A DNA stretch of 64,000 bases from Gammaproteobacteria bacterium (GCA_002730035.1 PBYU01000021.1:82547-146546); one strand, 5' to 3'; shown: positions 18,556-28,358, counted from the stretch's first letter. Numbers and translations are program-made. The notes: generated from the sequence alone by a model not told the origin.

Positions 18556-19104
18556 TCAGATTACATTGAGTCGAAGACTCTCAACTACCGACTCCAGGTT
18601 CTGTTGCGCATTCGGACTATTGGGATGAACGTCGATTAAATTTTCAAAGGCTTGTCTGGCCTTACTCAACTCGTCGCGCTGAATATACACCAGACCCAAA
18701 CCCGACAGCGCTCCAAAATGTCGGGGCTCCAGTTCCAGAGTCTGCTCTATGTCGGCAATCGATTTATCGAGGTTGCCAAGCAGGTAATGCAGTGTGGCGC
18801 GCTTGTTCCACGCTTCGGCATAATCGGGAAAGTTTTCTATAATCTGATTGAAGATCAACAAGGCATCGGAATAGCGCTGAAAATTCAAGCGTTGTATGCC
18901 CATTTGCATCAGTTGTTCGACATCACTGTTGGCATGTTGCAACCAGATTTCCCATATCTGGTTCTCCGCAGCGCGGATGGTGCTCAGATCACCACTGACT
19001 AACAAATTGGTAAACAGAGGATCGAGTCTGGTATCTGTCTGATCGGCGCGTGATTGACCAGGCATGAGAACGACAACGCCGAGCAACAGCGAGATAAGTC
19101 GCAT
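18556..19104 (-). CDS. Exported TPR-repeat protein
   Basis: 182 residues with a signal peptide (LISLLLGVVVLMPGQSRA). Three to four tetratricopeptide repeats follow from about residue 65: MGIQRLNFQRYSDALLIFNQ, PDYAEAWNKRATLHYLLGN, PRHFGALSGLGLVYIQRDE and a final one. Such small periplasmic TPR proteins act as protein-binding scaffolds; the partner is unknown. Located 54 bp after the end of the GltB-like gene on the same strand. Confidence 0.85.
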   Translation of the reverse strand: MRLISLLLGVVVLMPGQSRADQTDTRLDPLFTNLLVSGDLSTIRAAENQIWEIWLQHANSDVEQLMQMGIQRLNFQRYSDALLIFNQIIENFPDYAEAWNKRATLHYLLGNLDKSIADIEQTLELEPRHFGALSGLGLVYIQRDELSKARQAFENLIDVHPNSPNAQQNLESVVESLRLNVI

Positions 19105-19158
19105 GGGATCGTCTCCAGAATTGCGTGTTACCAGTATAGCTCTGTGACTGACCAGTGC

Positions 19159-20778
19159 CTAGAAGCAATCTGCACTCGCCCGTAACCAATCCATGCGGTA
19201 AGAATCGGGGATTGTGTCACTGAGAAGTTGCCGCTCGTCCAAGCGGCAATAAATCTGGTCGAAATTTTTCGTGCCGCCCTCACAACGGCTGTACAGATCG
19301 GCGGGTGTAAGCTTGCCAGGGTTGTCGAATCCCATCGCTCCGCAGAGTTCCAGGAAGGCATGCACCGTCGCGTGGTGAAAATTTCTCACGCGATCAGACT
19401 TCTCAAAGACATCGACGGCCCGGGCTCGGGATGGGTTCTGTGTGGCGATACCAGTGGGGTAATGATTGGTATTGCAACTTTTGGATTGCACGCAACCTAA
19501 TGCCATCATCATCGCGCGGGCGGCATTGACAGCATCAGCTCCGACGATGATTTTCTCCAGCAGATCGAAACCGGTAGCAGTCTGACCCGCAGCGATGAGT
19601 TTGATGTGTTGGCGCAGGCCGGCGCCGATCAAAGCCTGATTCACGTAGTAGGTTGCTTCGAGGCAGGGCATCCCCAGCCGATTGGAGAATTCAACCGGAG
19701 CCGCGCCGGTACCACCCTCGGCGCCATCGACAGTAATAAAGTCCGGCAGAATATTGCTTTCCAGCATGGCTTTTACGATGGCCAGAAATTCAGTTTTCCT
19801 TCCGAGGCAAAGCTTAAACCCGATGGGTTTGCCTTCGCTGAGTTTGCGCAGGCGAGCGACAAATTGAAGTAGTCCAACCGGCGAATCGAACTCCGGATGA
19901 GTCGGGGGTGAGAGGACATCCTTGCCAGCCTCGACCAGGCGAATAGCGGCGATTTCTTCGGTGACTTTGGCACCGGGCAGCACGCCGCCATGGGAGGGTT
20001 TTGCTCCCTGGGAAATTTTAATTTCGATCATCTTCACGACACCGAGACTGGCTCGCTCGGCGAAGGCTGCATCGTTGAACGAGCCATCGGCGTTGCGGCA
20101 ACCGAAGTAACCGGTACCTAACTGCCAGATAATATCGCCACCGTGTGCCAGGTGATGCTCACTGATGCTACCTTCACCGGTGTTATGAGCGAAATCGCCT
20201 TTTGTCGCTCCCAGGTTAAGCGCCTCAATCGCCTTGGCACTCAGGGCGCCGAAACTCATCGCTGAAATATTCAGACGGGAGGCACTATAGGGTTGCTTAC
20301 AATCCGGCCCTCCAACGGTAATCCGCACATGTTCATCGGCGACTTCCACCGCCTTAATCAAATGAGCCAGACTGCGATAACCTTCTGAAAGAATTTCCTG
20401 CTCGGTGCCGAAAGGCAGTGTATCGTTGGCACCCTTGGCTCTACGATAGACAAGATTGCGCCGTTCTCGGCTGAAAGGTTTCTCTTCAACATTATTGGCG
20501 ATAAAGTATTGGTGAATCTCCGGGCGAATATACTCTAACATGTAACGCATGTTAGCCAGCACGGGATAGTTTCGGCGTAAATTGCTGGCTGAGAACATTA
20601 GTGCATACGCGCCCACGCCAGTCCATGCCAACAGAATCAAAAAAATCGTGAGTTGTAAGGGAGCTTCAGAAAGTGCCGTCGGCGACAGATTGAATTCAAT
20701 GGTCAACACTAGCCGCAGCAGACTCAGTGGCATGAAAATCAGGGCAATTGCCCAATACATTCGAACGACCGGAGTCAT
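19159..20778 (-). CDS. FMN-binding glutamate synthase-family (GltB central/FMN domain) protein with membrane anchor
   Basis: 539 residues. Two N-terminal membrane segments (about 8-26 and 42-65) are followed by a TIM-barrel domain of glutamate synthase type: MSFGALSAKAIEALNLGA, GEGSISEHHL, ISQGAKPSHGGVLPG, HPEFDSP, FITVDGAEGGTGAAP and GADAVNAARAMMMALGC, ending with Cys-rich QSKSCNTNHYPTGI. It lacks the glutaminase domain of true GltB. The family is widespread and its substrate is not established. The membrane anchor suggests coupling to the respiratory chain, which is inference. Confidence 0.9.
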   Translation of the reverse strand: MTPVVRMYWAIALIFMPLSLLRLVLTIEFNLSPTALSEAPLQLTIFLILLAWTGVGAYALMFSASNLRRNYPVLANMRYMLEYIRPEIHQYFIANNVEEKPFSRERRNLVYRRAKGANDTLPFGTEQEILSEGYRSLAHLIKAVEVADEHVRITVGGPDCKQPYSASRLNISAMSFGALSAKAIEALNLGATKGDFAHNTGEGSISEHHLAHGGDIIWQLGTGYFGCRNADGSFNDAAFAERASLGVVKMIEIKISQGAKPSHGGVLPGAKVTEEIAAIRLVEAGKDVLSPPTHPEFDSPVGLLQFVARLRKLSEGKPIGFKLCLGRKTEFLAIVKAMLESNILPDFITVDGAEGGTGAAPVEFSNRLGMPCLEATYYVNQALIGAGLRQHIKLIAAGQTATGFDLLEKIIVGADAVNAARAMMMALGCVQSKSCNTNHYPTGIATQNPSRARAVDVFEKSDRVRNFHHATVHAFLELCGAMGFDNPGKLTPADLYSRCEGGTKNFDQIYCRLDERQLLSDTIPDSYRMDWLRASADCF

Positions 20779-20821
20779 TAGCTCACCTCGGTTCTCGCTG
20801 TTCCGAGAGCAGACCGGTTCC

Positions 20822-21535
20822 TCAAAAATTCATTACAAACGTAACAGCGGTTTCAGTATCTGTCTCTTCACGTTCTGGTGGAACATCTGTCTGGTGTTTA
20901 ATCTTCAGTGAAAAACGCAGCGATAGATTCTCAAGAATCTGGGTTTCGATGCTGCTTTCTGATCGATAGATGGTGGAATCGGATCCGTATTCCCTGCTGA
21001 GCTCCTGGCTAAATATCGCCGTATTGGAAACATTCCAGCTATAGTCTCCGGCCAGACGCAGAATCGGCTCATCGAAATCGTCCTCATCCAGCCGTGACCG
21101 GCGAATACCGAGACCGGCATTTAATGTTAGCCCCATGTTGGTCCTGTTCTGTAGAAATCGACTACCGTAGCTGAAGGTGAGGTCAGACTGGCTGTCGAAA
21201 CCGCTGAAGCGGTCATCTTCATGAGAGAAACGACTCTGAAAGAAGCTGTTTGCGGATAACTCGTAATTGGCGCTGGCGACACCATACCAGCGCTGGCCTT
21301 TTACCTCGTTTTCGCTAGAAGAGTACAGGGCGTCGAGTGAAAAATCGTAATTCCACCGACCTAGGTCAAGATTGATAGAACCAGCGAAATTGAGGGATTG
21401 TTCCTCAGTATTTCCGGATGTGAACAGGCCACCGAGTTCGATTTCCCGGGTAATTACATTTTCCTCTTGAGCTATTGCCGATGTGCTCAGTACGGCAATA
21501 AAGGCAGCTAGCAATAAGCTGTTAGGTGATTTCAT
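20822..21535 (-). CDS. YdiY-like (DUF481) outer-membrane beta-barrel protein
   Basis: Start at 21535 (MKSPNSLLL), since the open frame upstream has no signal and AGGAA lies before this ATG. 237 residues with a signal peptide (LLAAFIAVLSTSAIAQ). The rest alternates hydrophobic and polar residues and ends in Phe (TAVTFVMNF), the usual outer-membrane barrel signature. ELGGLFTSGNTEEQSLN is the DUF481 start motif. Function unknown; relatives are called salt-induced outer-membrane proteins. Confidence 0.85.
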   Translation of the reverse strand: MKSPNSLLLAAFIAVLSTSAIAQEENVITREIELGGLFTSGNTEEQSLNFAGSINLDLGRWNYDFSLDALYSSSENEVKGQRWYGVASANYELSANSFFQSRFSHEDDRFSGFDSQSDLTFSYGSRFLQNRTNMGLTLNAGLGIRRSRLDEDDFDEPILRLAGDYSWNVSNTAIFSQELSREYGSDSTIYRSESSIETQILENLSLRFSLKIKHQTDVPPEREETDTETAVTFVMNF

Positions 21536-21792
21536 GTCCTGATTTTCCTGGTTGCTACTAGTCGTACTACAGTTTTTCGGCACATTTCGCTGATGGCTTA
21601 GCGTTGGAAATACCCAGAGAATCACAGAGTTAGAGCTTCTCAGCCGCTATTGCCCTATTGACTGAGTTGGCGCGGACCTATCGTACGAGTTTTCTGGAGT
21701 TGGCGATTCTTTTGGGGTATAAGGCAGCAATACCCGTTGAGGCAGTCGAAATTGCAGACTTATTTGCCTGGAGCATTGTTTTTCACCCTCTG

Positions 21793-22287
21793 ATGAAAAT
21801 CCTCTACCTTCTGCGCCACGCCAAATCGAGTTGGGATGATCCAGAGCTGAAAGATTTTGAACGGCCCCTTGCCAGCCGGGGTATCGATGATGTGCCGGTG
21901 ATGGCAGCACGCTTTCAGGGCCGGGGCGGGCAGCTAGCGTGTATCATTTGCAGCCCGGCGAACCGTGCCAAGTCCACGGCCAGGCTATTCGCTAAAAATA
22001 TTGAGTTTGATGTAGATGACATTATCAGCAATCCAGAGTTGTACTTCGCCGGTACACCGATGTTCCTGAAGGCAGCCAGTCATGTCGATGAAACCTGTGA
22101 TTCGGCCATGCTGGTCGGCCACAATCCCGCCATCACCGAGTTTGCCAATGCAATGGCGAATTGCGATATTGATAACATTCCCACTTGTGGACTGGTTGAG
22201 ATGAGACTACCCATTGAGCATTGGAACGATATTGATACCGGCACGGCGGATCTGCTGGAATTTGACTATCCGAAGAAATCAACATGA
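21793..22287 (+). CDS. sixA: Phosphohistidine phosphatase SixA
   Basis: Start at 21793 (MKILYLLRHAKSSW); the upstream open frame lacks family similarity. 164 residues of the histidine-phosphatase superfamily: catalytic RHA (His near 9), ERPLASRG, SPANRAKSTARLF and second His in MLVGHNPAITEF. SixA removes phosphate from phosphohistidine proteins such as phosphotransfer domains. Its stop overlaps the next start by ATGA, so it is translationally coupled to the cytochrome c gene. Confidence 0.9.
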   Translation: MKILYLLRHAKSSWDDPELKDFERPLASRGIDDVPVMAARFQGRGGQLACIICSPANRAKSTARLFAKNIEFDVDDIISNPELYFAGTPMFLKAASHVDETCDSAMLVGHNPAITEFANAMANCDIDNIPTCGLVEMRLPIEHWNDIDTGTADLLEFDYPKKST

Positions 22288-22766
22288 AAAGCACACTCGT
22301 TAGAATTTTTACCTTCCCAGTCATGCTGGCACTGCCGGTGTTGTTGTTAACTGCCTGTTCTGATTCGGGACCGGTGTCGGTTCCGCAGGCTGAGCAAACT
22401 GGAACTGCTTCCACATCGAGATGGTATAGCAATGAACAGCTGGCTACCGGCACCGAGGTATTTGCCCGTAACTGTGCGGCGTGCCATGGCGAAAATGCCC
22501 AGGGCACGGTGGGCGATTGGCGGCAGCGCCTGGAAGATGGCTCCCTGCCGCCACCACCACTGAATGGGACCGCTCACGCCTGGCACCATCCAAACCCAGT
22601 ATTGTTGCAGGTAATCAATAATGGAGGTGCGGCTTTCGGTGGCAAGATGCCGGCATTCGCCGAAGTCTTGGATGAGTCCGAGAAACTGGCAGCAATCGCC
22701 TATTTTCAGAATTTCTGGAGTGATGAAATCTATGCGCAATGGACGCAGATGGGTGGCCCCAATTAG
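22284..22766 (+). CDS. Cytochrome c lipoprotein
   Basis: 160 residues with a lipoprotein signal (LPVLLLTAC, Cys near 25) and one heme c motif CAACH near residue 71 in the context EVFARNCAACHGENAQG. A distal Met in GGKMPAF is the likely sixth ligand. Class I cytochrome c tethered to a membrane, probably an electron carrier or part of an oxidase/dehydrogenase. It starts inside the sixA stop and its end overlaps the ChaN-like gene by about 35 bp. Confidence 0.9.
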   Translation: MKSTLVRIFTFPVMLALPVLLLTACSDSGPVSVPQAEQTGTASTSRWYSNEQLATGTEVFARNCAACHGENAQGTVGDWRQRLEDGSLPPPPLNGTAHAWHHPNPVLLQVINNGGAAFGGKMPAFAEVLDESEKLAAIAYFQNFWSDEIYAQWTQMGGPN

Positions 22767-23697
22767 AGCTTCATTCTCGCTTCTAACTGTACTGCTGGTC
22801 TGTTCGAGCCTTCCTGCTGTCGCGCAGCTTGAGCCAGCCCGGGAGTGGGATTCGGCGCTTTATACCGATAATCCGCTGGTCGGCCGGATATGGAGCAGTG
22901 CATCAGCTGGTTTTATAGACACCCAACAGCTAATTCAAACCATTGAAGCTGCCAGCTACCTTTTATTGGGCGAGAAACATGACAATCCCGATCACCATGC
23001 TCTACAGCTGCTACTGCTGGAGCACGTAATTGGCCAGGGACGTGCCAACAGTATCGCCTTCGAAATGATGGATAGCGATGCGCAGGAATTGTTGGACAAC
23101 ATCAGCCAGCAAAAACTGGCGACGCTGAGCGACCTCAAGACTTATCTGGGATGGGATGAAGAAGCTTGGGACTGGGAATTTTATGGCCCACTGGTCCAGA
23201 CGGTTTATGCGGCGGATGTGCCACTGACCGCTGCCAACATCACCAATGCCACAATGGGTCGCGTCTACAGTGAGGAGACACCAGCAGCGATAGCACGCGT
23301 TTTCGATGCGGACACCATGCAGCAGCTGAACCAGGATATCGATGAGAGTCACTGTGGGTTGCTGCCGAAATCCCAGTTTCCCTCCATGGTCAGAGTACAG
23401 CAGACCAGGGATTACACGATGGCCAACAGCATGGCTATTCCCGAGACTGGCAAAACAACCCTATTGATCGCAGGCAACTACCATGTGCGTCACGACCTGG
23501 GGGTGCCAAATTATTTGCTGGCCAGAGATGCGCAACTGCAGCGCAGCGACATTCTGGCCCTTTCATTCATGGAAGTGCAGCCAGGGGAGGAAGACCCTTC
23601 AGCCTATCTTCAGCAATTCAAATCCCAGCCGGCCTTTGACTATATCTGGTTTACTCCAGCTATCTCCGACGAAGATTACTGCGCGTCACTTCAATAG
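22732..23697 (+). CDS. ChaN-family heme-binding-type protein
   Basis: Start placed at 22732 (MRNGRRW) inside the end of the cytochrome gene; GTG at 22753 is possible. 321 residues with a basic N-terminus and signal peptide (LLTVLLVCSSLPAVAQ). The ChaN domain shows YLLLGEKHDNPDHHALQ near 84, FEMMDSDAQ and late LLIAGNYHVRHDLGVPNYL. ChaN of Campylobacter is an iron-regulated lipoprotein that binds heme; here no lipobox is obvious. Neighbouring genes encode a cytochrome c and SixA. Confidence 0.85.
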   Translation: MRNGRRWVAPIRASFSLLTVLLVCSSLPAVAQLEPAREWDSALYTDNPLVGRIWSSASAGFIDTQQLIQTIEAASYLLLGEKHDNPDHHALQLLLLEHVIGQGRANSIAFEMMDSDAQELLDNISQQKLATLSDLKTYLGWDEEAWDWEFYGPLVQTVYAADVPLTAANITNATMGRVYSEETPAAIARVFDADTMQQLNQDIDESHCGLLPKSQFPSMVRVQQTRDYTMANSMAIPETGKTTLLIAGNYHVRHDLGVPNYLLARDAQLQRSDILALSFMEVQPGEEDPSAYLQQFKSQPAFDYIWFTPAISDEDYCASLQ

Positions 23698-23780
23698 TTG
23701 GCGGTAGCCAGCATTATCCAATGCTTGAATAAAGCCTGGATTCCAGAGAAACTTGCAACACACAAGTGAATTGCACCCCG

Positions 23781-24575
23781 ATGAGACCGAATCTACAAAA
23801 CAAGCTGGCCAGCGGCCTGCTGATACTACTGCTGACCGCTCCTGCTCTGGCGCAGGTTTATCCCCAGATATCCGGCAACCAGGACCCGATCTATGACCTC
23901 GGTTATGACGAAGCCGGTGAGTTCAATTTCGTGCGAGTCCAGTTTGATACTTATTACGGTCGGGGCTTTGGCTACGGTCCCTGGTCGATAGACTTTCCCG
24001 ATGCTGATATGAATTTTCTGCGCGGTGTGTCCCGTCTCACTAACATACGTGTGATGAGCGATCCTATCGTGCTGCGCTTCGATGATGATGCGATCTTCGA
24101 TTATCCTTTCCTCTACATGCTCGAAGTAGGTCAGGGAGGTGGTCTTATTCTGAGCCTGGAAGAAATCGAAAATTTGCGAGAATACCTTCTAAGGGGTGGT
24201 TTTCTATTGATCGATGATTTCTGGGGGCAACAGCAATACAACAATTTTCTTGCAGCCTTCAGCCAGGTTTTTCCGGACCGGGAAATCATCGAGCTGAAAC
24301 CCGATCATGAAGTCTTTCATGTGTATTACGATATTGATGGACCGCAGCTCATTCCCGCGCTGTATCGTAGCGATGAATATGGCGAACAGGGAATCGACTA
24401 CGCCAGCAACCATGCCATACTGGACGACGCTGGCCGGGTGATGGTACTGATTAACTGGAATTCAGACATGGGCGATGGCTGGGAGCATACCTACCATCCC
24501 GCCTACCCGACTCGCTATGCGAATTCAGCCTACCGTCTTGGAATCAACTACCTGATGTATTCCATGACGCACTAG
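23781..24575 (+). CDS. Exported DUF4159 protein
   Basis: ATG at 23781 chosen over a GTG at 23766. 264 residues: signal peptide (LASGLLILLLTAPALAQ), then a DUF4159 domain with FNFVRVQFDTYYGR, FPDADMNFLRGVSRLT, PFLYMLEVG, LREYLLRGGFLLIDDFWG and HPAYPTRYANSAYRLGINYL. DUF4159 domains resemble a class I glutamine-amidotransferase-like fold; in larger proteins they occur with MoxR/VWA systems, which are not present here. Function unknown. Confidence 0.85.
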   Translation: MRPNLQNKLASGLLILLLTAPALAQVYPQISGNQDPIYDLGYDEAGEFNFVRVQFDTYYGRGFGYGPWSIDFPDADMNFLRGVSRLTNIRVMSDPIVLRFDDDAIFDYPFLYMLEVGQGGGLILSLEEIENLREYLLRGGFLLIDDFWGQQQYNNFLAAFSQVFPDREIIELKPDHEVFHVYYDIDGPQLIPALYRSDEYGEQGIDYASNHAILDDAGRVMVLINWNSDMGDGWEHTYHPAYPTRYANSAYRLGINYLMYSMTH

Positions 24576-24596
24576 AGACTAGAGACTAGAGACTAG
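24572..24596. repeat. Short tandem repeat AGAGACT x3
   Basis: Three and a half copies of a 7-bp unit directly after the DUF4159 stop codon and 25 bp before the VOC gene. A site prone to slippage; no coding role seen. Confidence 0.8.
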
Positions 24597-24620
24597 AAAA
24601 AAACAAAACAGGGGCCACCC

Positions 24621-25403
24621 ATGAAAAACTTTACCATTCTTCTTCTTCTTTTTACTGTGCTGTTTGCTTCTCGCAGTTTTGGCACACCTTATGATCACAT
24701 TCACTTGACTGCGACTAATGCACTCGACGCGGTGAACTGGTATGTCAAGCATTTCGGGGGTGAGGCCGGACGTTTCAATCGTGGGGGTGGTGATGAGGTA
24801 TACCCCGTCGATCGAGTCTTTTATGACGATATCTCGGTGATATTTTTCGAACGCGAACCCACCGGTGGTTCTGTAGGTACCGGTGTGGATCATTTTGGTT
24901 TCTCAATGAGCAACGTTGAGGAGGTTGTTGCCGGCGTCGTGGCAGATGGAGGAACGCAGCTGGGAGATTTTGTCGAATTCAGTGGCATGCAAATCGCCTT
25001 CGTTGAAGATCCCTGGGGCACCAAGATCGAGCTCATCAACGACCCATACCTCAGAGGCATGCACCATCTGCATCTGTCATCGCCGGACCCGGAAGGGACG
25101 CTGGCGTGGTATGCAGAAAACTTTGGCGGGGAGAGTGACTCCTTTGCTGGTGTGCTTCCGGGTCTAGACTATGGAAACATCTGGTTGTTGGTGGCCAGGA
25201 CTACTGAAACTCCTGCTCCCACCCTGGGTCGTAGTATGGATCATCTGGGTTGGAGATTTCCGGACCTGACTGCCGCTGCAGAACAGCTGAAGTCGAATGG
25301 CGTAGTGTTTTCGATGGATCCCAGACCGTTCCGGGGTATTCGAATTTCCTTCGTCGAAGGACCCGACGGTGTGCGCATCGAAGTGGTGGAAGTGGCTGAC
25401 TGA
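24621..25403 (+). CDS. Exported VOC (glyoxalase/bleomycin-resistance fold) protein with two domains
   Basis: 260 residues with a signal peptide (ILLLLFTVLFASRSFG) and two VOC modules: the first starts YDHIHLTATNALDAVNWYVKHF (about 22-120), the second MHHLHLSSPDPEGTLAWYAENF (about 140-258). Each has metal-type His near its start and Glu near its end (KIELIND, RIEVVEV). Periplasmic location is unusual for glyoxalase enzymes. Substrate unknown. Ends one base before the convergent aceE stop. Confidence 0.87.
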   Translation: MKNFTILLLLFTVLFASRSFGTPYDHIHLTATNALDAVNWYVKHFGGEAGRFNRGGGDEVYPVDRVFYDDISVIFFEREPTGGSVGTGVDHFGFSMSNVEEVVAGVVADGGTQLGDFVEFSGMQIAFVEDPWGTKIELINDPYLRGMHHLHLSSPDPEGTLAWYAENFGGESDSFAGVLPGLDYGNIWLLVARTTETPAPTLGRSMDHLGWRFPDLTAAAEQLKSNGVVFSMDPRPFRGIRISFVEGPDGVRIEVVEVAD

Positions 25404-25404
25404 T

Positions 25405-28077
25405 TTATCGAAGTGACGGATCCGCTTTTTCCACATCGACATGGAGATTCTTCAGCTGTTGCTTCAGAGTAGCGGCATCGATTGACTCGTTGCGAAACAA
25501 ACCTACCAATGCGGCATGGCAGATGTAGTCGGGGCTGATCTCGAAATAGTCGCGCAAATCTGCTCGTGACTCGCTCAAGCCATAGCCATCAGTTCCAAGT
25601 GGCGTAAAGTTTTCCGGCATCCAGCTGGCGATGCTATTGGGCAATGCCTTCATGTAATCTGACACTGCCACAGTCACACCGCTGGTCTTGGAGAACAGCT
25701 GCTTAATGAAGGGAACGCGAGCTTTCTTGAACGGGTGCAGCCGATTGTCCCGTTCGCATTGTTCCGCTTCACGATACAATTCGTTATAGCTGGTGACACT
25801 CCAGATCGACACGCCGTATCCCAGCGCTTCCAGCTTTTCCTTCGCACTCAAAACCTGCAGCATGATGGAACCGCTGCCGAGCAGATGGACCTGGGACTCC
25901 TGTTCGGACTCAGTGGAATAGAAAAGATAAGCCCCGGCGAGTATGCCATCCTGGACAGACTTCTTCTTCGGTAGTGATGGCATTACGTAGTTTTCATTGT
26001 AGGCCGTGATGTAATAGAAAATATTCTCCTGTTCCTCGTACATGCGGCGAATACCTTCCCGGACAATCACCACCAATTCGTAGGCAAAGGCAGGATCATA
26101 ACTCTTCAGGTTGGGGTAGGTATTGGCGACCACCTGCGAGTGCCCATCCTGGTGTTGAATGCCTTCGCCATTCAGTGTGGTTCTACCGGCGGTACCTCCA
26201 AGCAGGAATCCGCGGCACAGGCTGTCTCCGCAGGTCCAGATCATGTCACCAACCCGTTGGAAGCCGAACATGGAATAGAAGAAGTAAAACGGAATCATCG
26301 GCAGGCCGTGAATGGAATAGGCAGTACCGGCGGCCAGGAAGGAAGCCAGGGCGCCAGTCTCGCAGATTCCTTCCTGCAGAATCTGACCATCTTCGGCTTC
26401 CCGATAAGCCACCAGCGTGCCGGCATCCACCGGCGTATAGTGCTGCCCCTGTAAGGAAAATATCCCGGCAATCTTGAACAAGGCTTCCAGACCGAAAGTG
26501 CGCGCCTCATCCGGCACGATGGGAACGATGTACTTGTTCAATGATTTGTCCCGCAGCAGGACCGAAAGGATGCGTACCAGCGACATGGTGCTGGACTGAG
26601 GGCGCGTACTGGATGGATTGATTAACGAGTCGAAGCTGGTAAGCGGCGGAGGTGCAAGTTTGGCGCATTGACTCTGCCGGGCCGGAATCTGCCCTCCAAG
26701 CGACTTACGCCTGGCTTTGAGATACTGGATTTCCTCACTGGATTCGATCGGTTTGTAAAATTCGGCATTCTTGATGGCCTCATCAGATAGTGGAATGCCA
26801 AAATTCTTGGCGATGGCGAGGCGCTGTTTGCCATCCAGATTCTTCTTCTGGTGTACGGTGTTGCTGCCTTCGGAACCGATAATGCCATCACCCTTCACCG
26901 TCTTGACCAGGATCACTGTTGGCTTGCCATTACCGGTAATGGCCTTCTGGTATGCCGCGAAGATTTTCGCCACATCCTGCCCGCCACGCTTGATCTGCTT
27001 GACCTCATCGTCGCTCAGGGCGTTCATCATCTGTTCTAGTTCGGCGTTGCCATCGACCCAGTGCTCGCGCTGCCTGTCTCCGGGCAATACCGAGTAGCGT
27101 TGGTAGTCACCATCGACACATTCTTCCATGCGCCTGCGCAAGGTGCCGTTGACGTCCCGCGCCAGCAGCTTGTCCCAGCCGCCACCCCAGATCACCTTGA
27201 TGACGTTCCAGCCAGAGCCTGTGAAGGAGGCTTCCAGTTCCTGGATAATCTTGCTATTGCCCCGCACCGGTCCGTCCAGCCGTTGCAGGTTGCAATTCAC
27301 CACTAGAATCAAGTTATCAAGTTTCTCTCGTGCCGCGATGTTGATGCTTCCCAGCACCTCTGGCTCATCGGTTTCACCATCGCCGATGTAGCACCACACT
27401 TTGCCACCCAGTTTGGGTTTTAAACCGCGGTTCTCCAGGTACTTGGCGAAGTGCGCCTGGTAGATCGCAGTTGGGGTCGACAGGCCCATCGATGCATTGG
27501 CAACCTGCCAGTATTCGGGCATTGAGCGTGGGTGAGGGTAGGAGGTGAGACCGCCTGCTGGCTGCAATTCGCGGCGGTAATTCTCCAGCAGTTGCTTCTC
27601 CAATACACCCTCGAGCCAGGATCGAGCGTACACACCGGGGGAGGTATGGGGTTGCGGGATTACCAGGTCTCCGCCGTAGGCGTCGGAACGCTTGCGAAAG
27701 AAATGATTAAAGCCGACTTCCATCATGGTGGCTGCCGAGGCATAGGTGGCAATGTGTCCACCGACACCGGAGCCCGAATCCTGTCCCCGTAACACCATGG
27801 CCATGGCATTCCAACGCAGGATATTCTCGACGCGGTGTTCGACTTCCTCATCGCCGGGATAGGCAGGTTGGTCTGTTAGAGAGATGGTGTTCAGATAGGG
27901 AGTATTAACTGCGACATCGCTGCCACCAATGCTGTTCTCGCTGCGCCAGTGAGAGAGACTACGGAGAATCTGCTGCACCCCACCGGCGCCGTAATTCTCG
28001 TAGATGTCTGCGATGGCTTCGAGCCATTCTTTCTTGTCTTCACTAATCCCAGCGTCTGTGGGCGGCTTGCTGTTCAT
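25405..28077 (-). CDS. aceE: Pyruvate dehydrogenase E1 component, homodimeric type
   Basis: 890 residues, near the E. coli length. Thiamine-diphosphate motif GDGETDEPE ... NCN (about 233-265), N-terminal RVENILRWNAMAMVLRGQ and GGHIATYASAATMMEVGFNHFFR, and C-terminal transketolase-type region with LLGGTAGRTTLNGEGIQHQDG. It decarboxylates pyruvate and passes acetyl to the E2 lipoyl domain for acetyl-CoA synthesis. aceF is not next to it on either side in this window, which differs from the usual aceEF operon. Confidence 0.97.
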   Translation of the reverse strand: MNSKPPTDAGISEDKKEWLEAIADIYENYGAGGVQQILRSLSHWRSENSIGGSDVAVNTPYLNTISLTDQPAYPGDEEVEHRVENILRWNAMAMVLRGQDSGSGVGGHIATYASAATMMEVGFNHFFRKRSDAYGGDLVIPQPHTSPGVYARSWLEGVLEKQLLENYRRELQPAGGLTSYPHPRSMPEYWQVANASMGLSTPTAIYQAHFAKYLENRGLKPKLGGKVWCYIGDGETDEPEVLGSINIAAREKLDNLILVVNCNLQRLDGPVRGNSKIIQELEASFTGSGWNVIKVIWGGGWDKLLARDVNGTLRRRMEECVDGDYQRYSVLPGDRQREHWVDGNAELEQMMNALSDDEVKQIKRGGQDVAKIFAAYQKAITGNGKPTVILVKTVKGDGIIGSEGSNTVHQKKNLDGKQRLAIAKNFGIPLSDEAIKNAEFYKPIESSEEIQYLKARRKSLGGQIPARQSQCAKLAPPPLTSFDSLINPSSTRPQSSTMSLVRILSVLLRDKSLNKYIVPIVPDEARTFGLEALFKIAGIFSLQGQHYTPVDAGTLVAYREAEDGQILQEGICETGALASFLAAGTAYSIHGLPMIPFYFFYSMFGFQRVGDMIWTCGDSLCRGFLLGGTAGRTTLNGEGIQHQDGHSQVVANTYPNLKSYDPAFAYELVVIVREGIRRMYEEQENIFYYITAYNENYVMPSLPKKKSVQDGILAGAYLFYSTESEQESQVHLLGSGSIMLQVLSAKEKLEALGYGVSIWSVTSYNELYREAEQCERDNRLHPFKKARVPFIKQLFSKTSGVTVAVSDYMKALPNSIASWMPENFTPLGTDGYGLSESRADLRDYFEISPDYICHAALVGLFRNESIDAATLKQQLKNLHVDVEKADPSLR

Positions 28078-28358
28078 GCTACCGAGTCTAAAGCGGTCCA
28101 GCCATCGAAGCTAGTTTATGGACTCGCTAAAAGGCAGCAAGTTTCCTCCTGCTCGGTTCTGAGTGTCAGGGCTGGATTGGTGTCAGTGCAACGACGAGAG
28201 TGGCTAACTACTTGTACAGAGGATCCTTAGATGCGTAATCTGGCAAAGTGTTACTCAGATATCGCTGACCACCAGAGTTCAGGCAGTGGCTTTGGAAGAT
28301 CGTAAGTGAGGAATTGGTGCTGCTACTGCAACCGGGAAGTCCACCCCATTGTCCCCGG

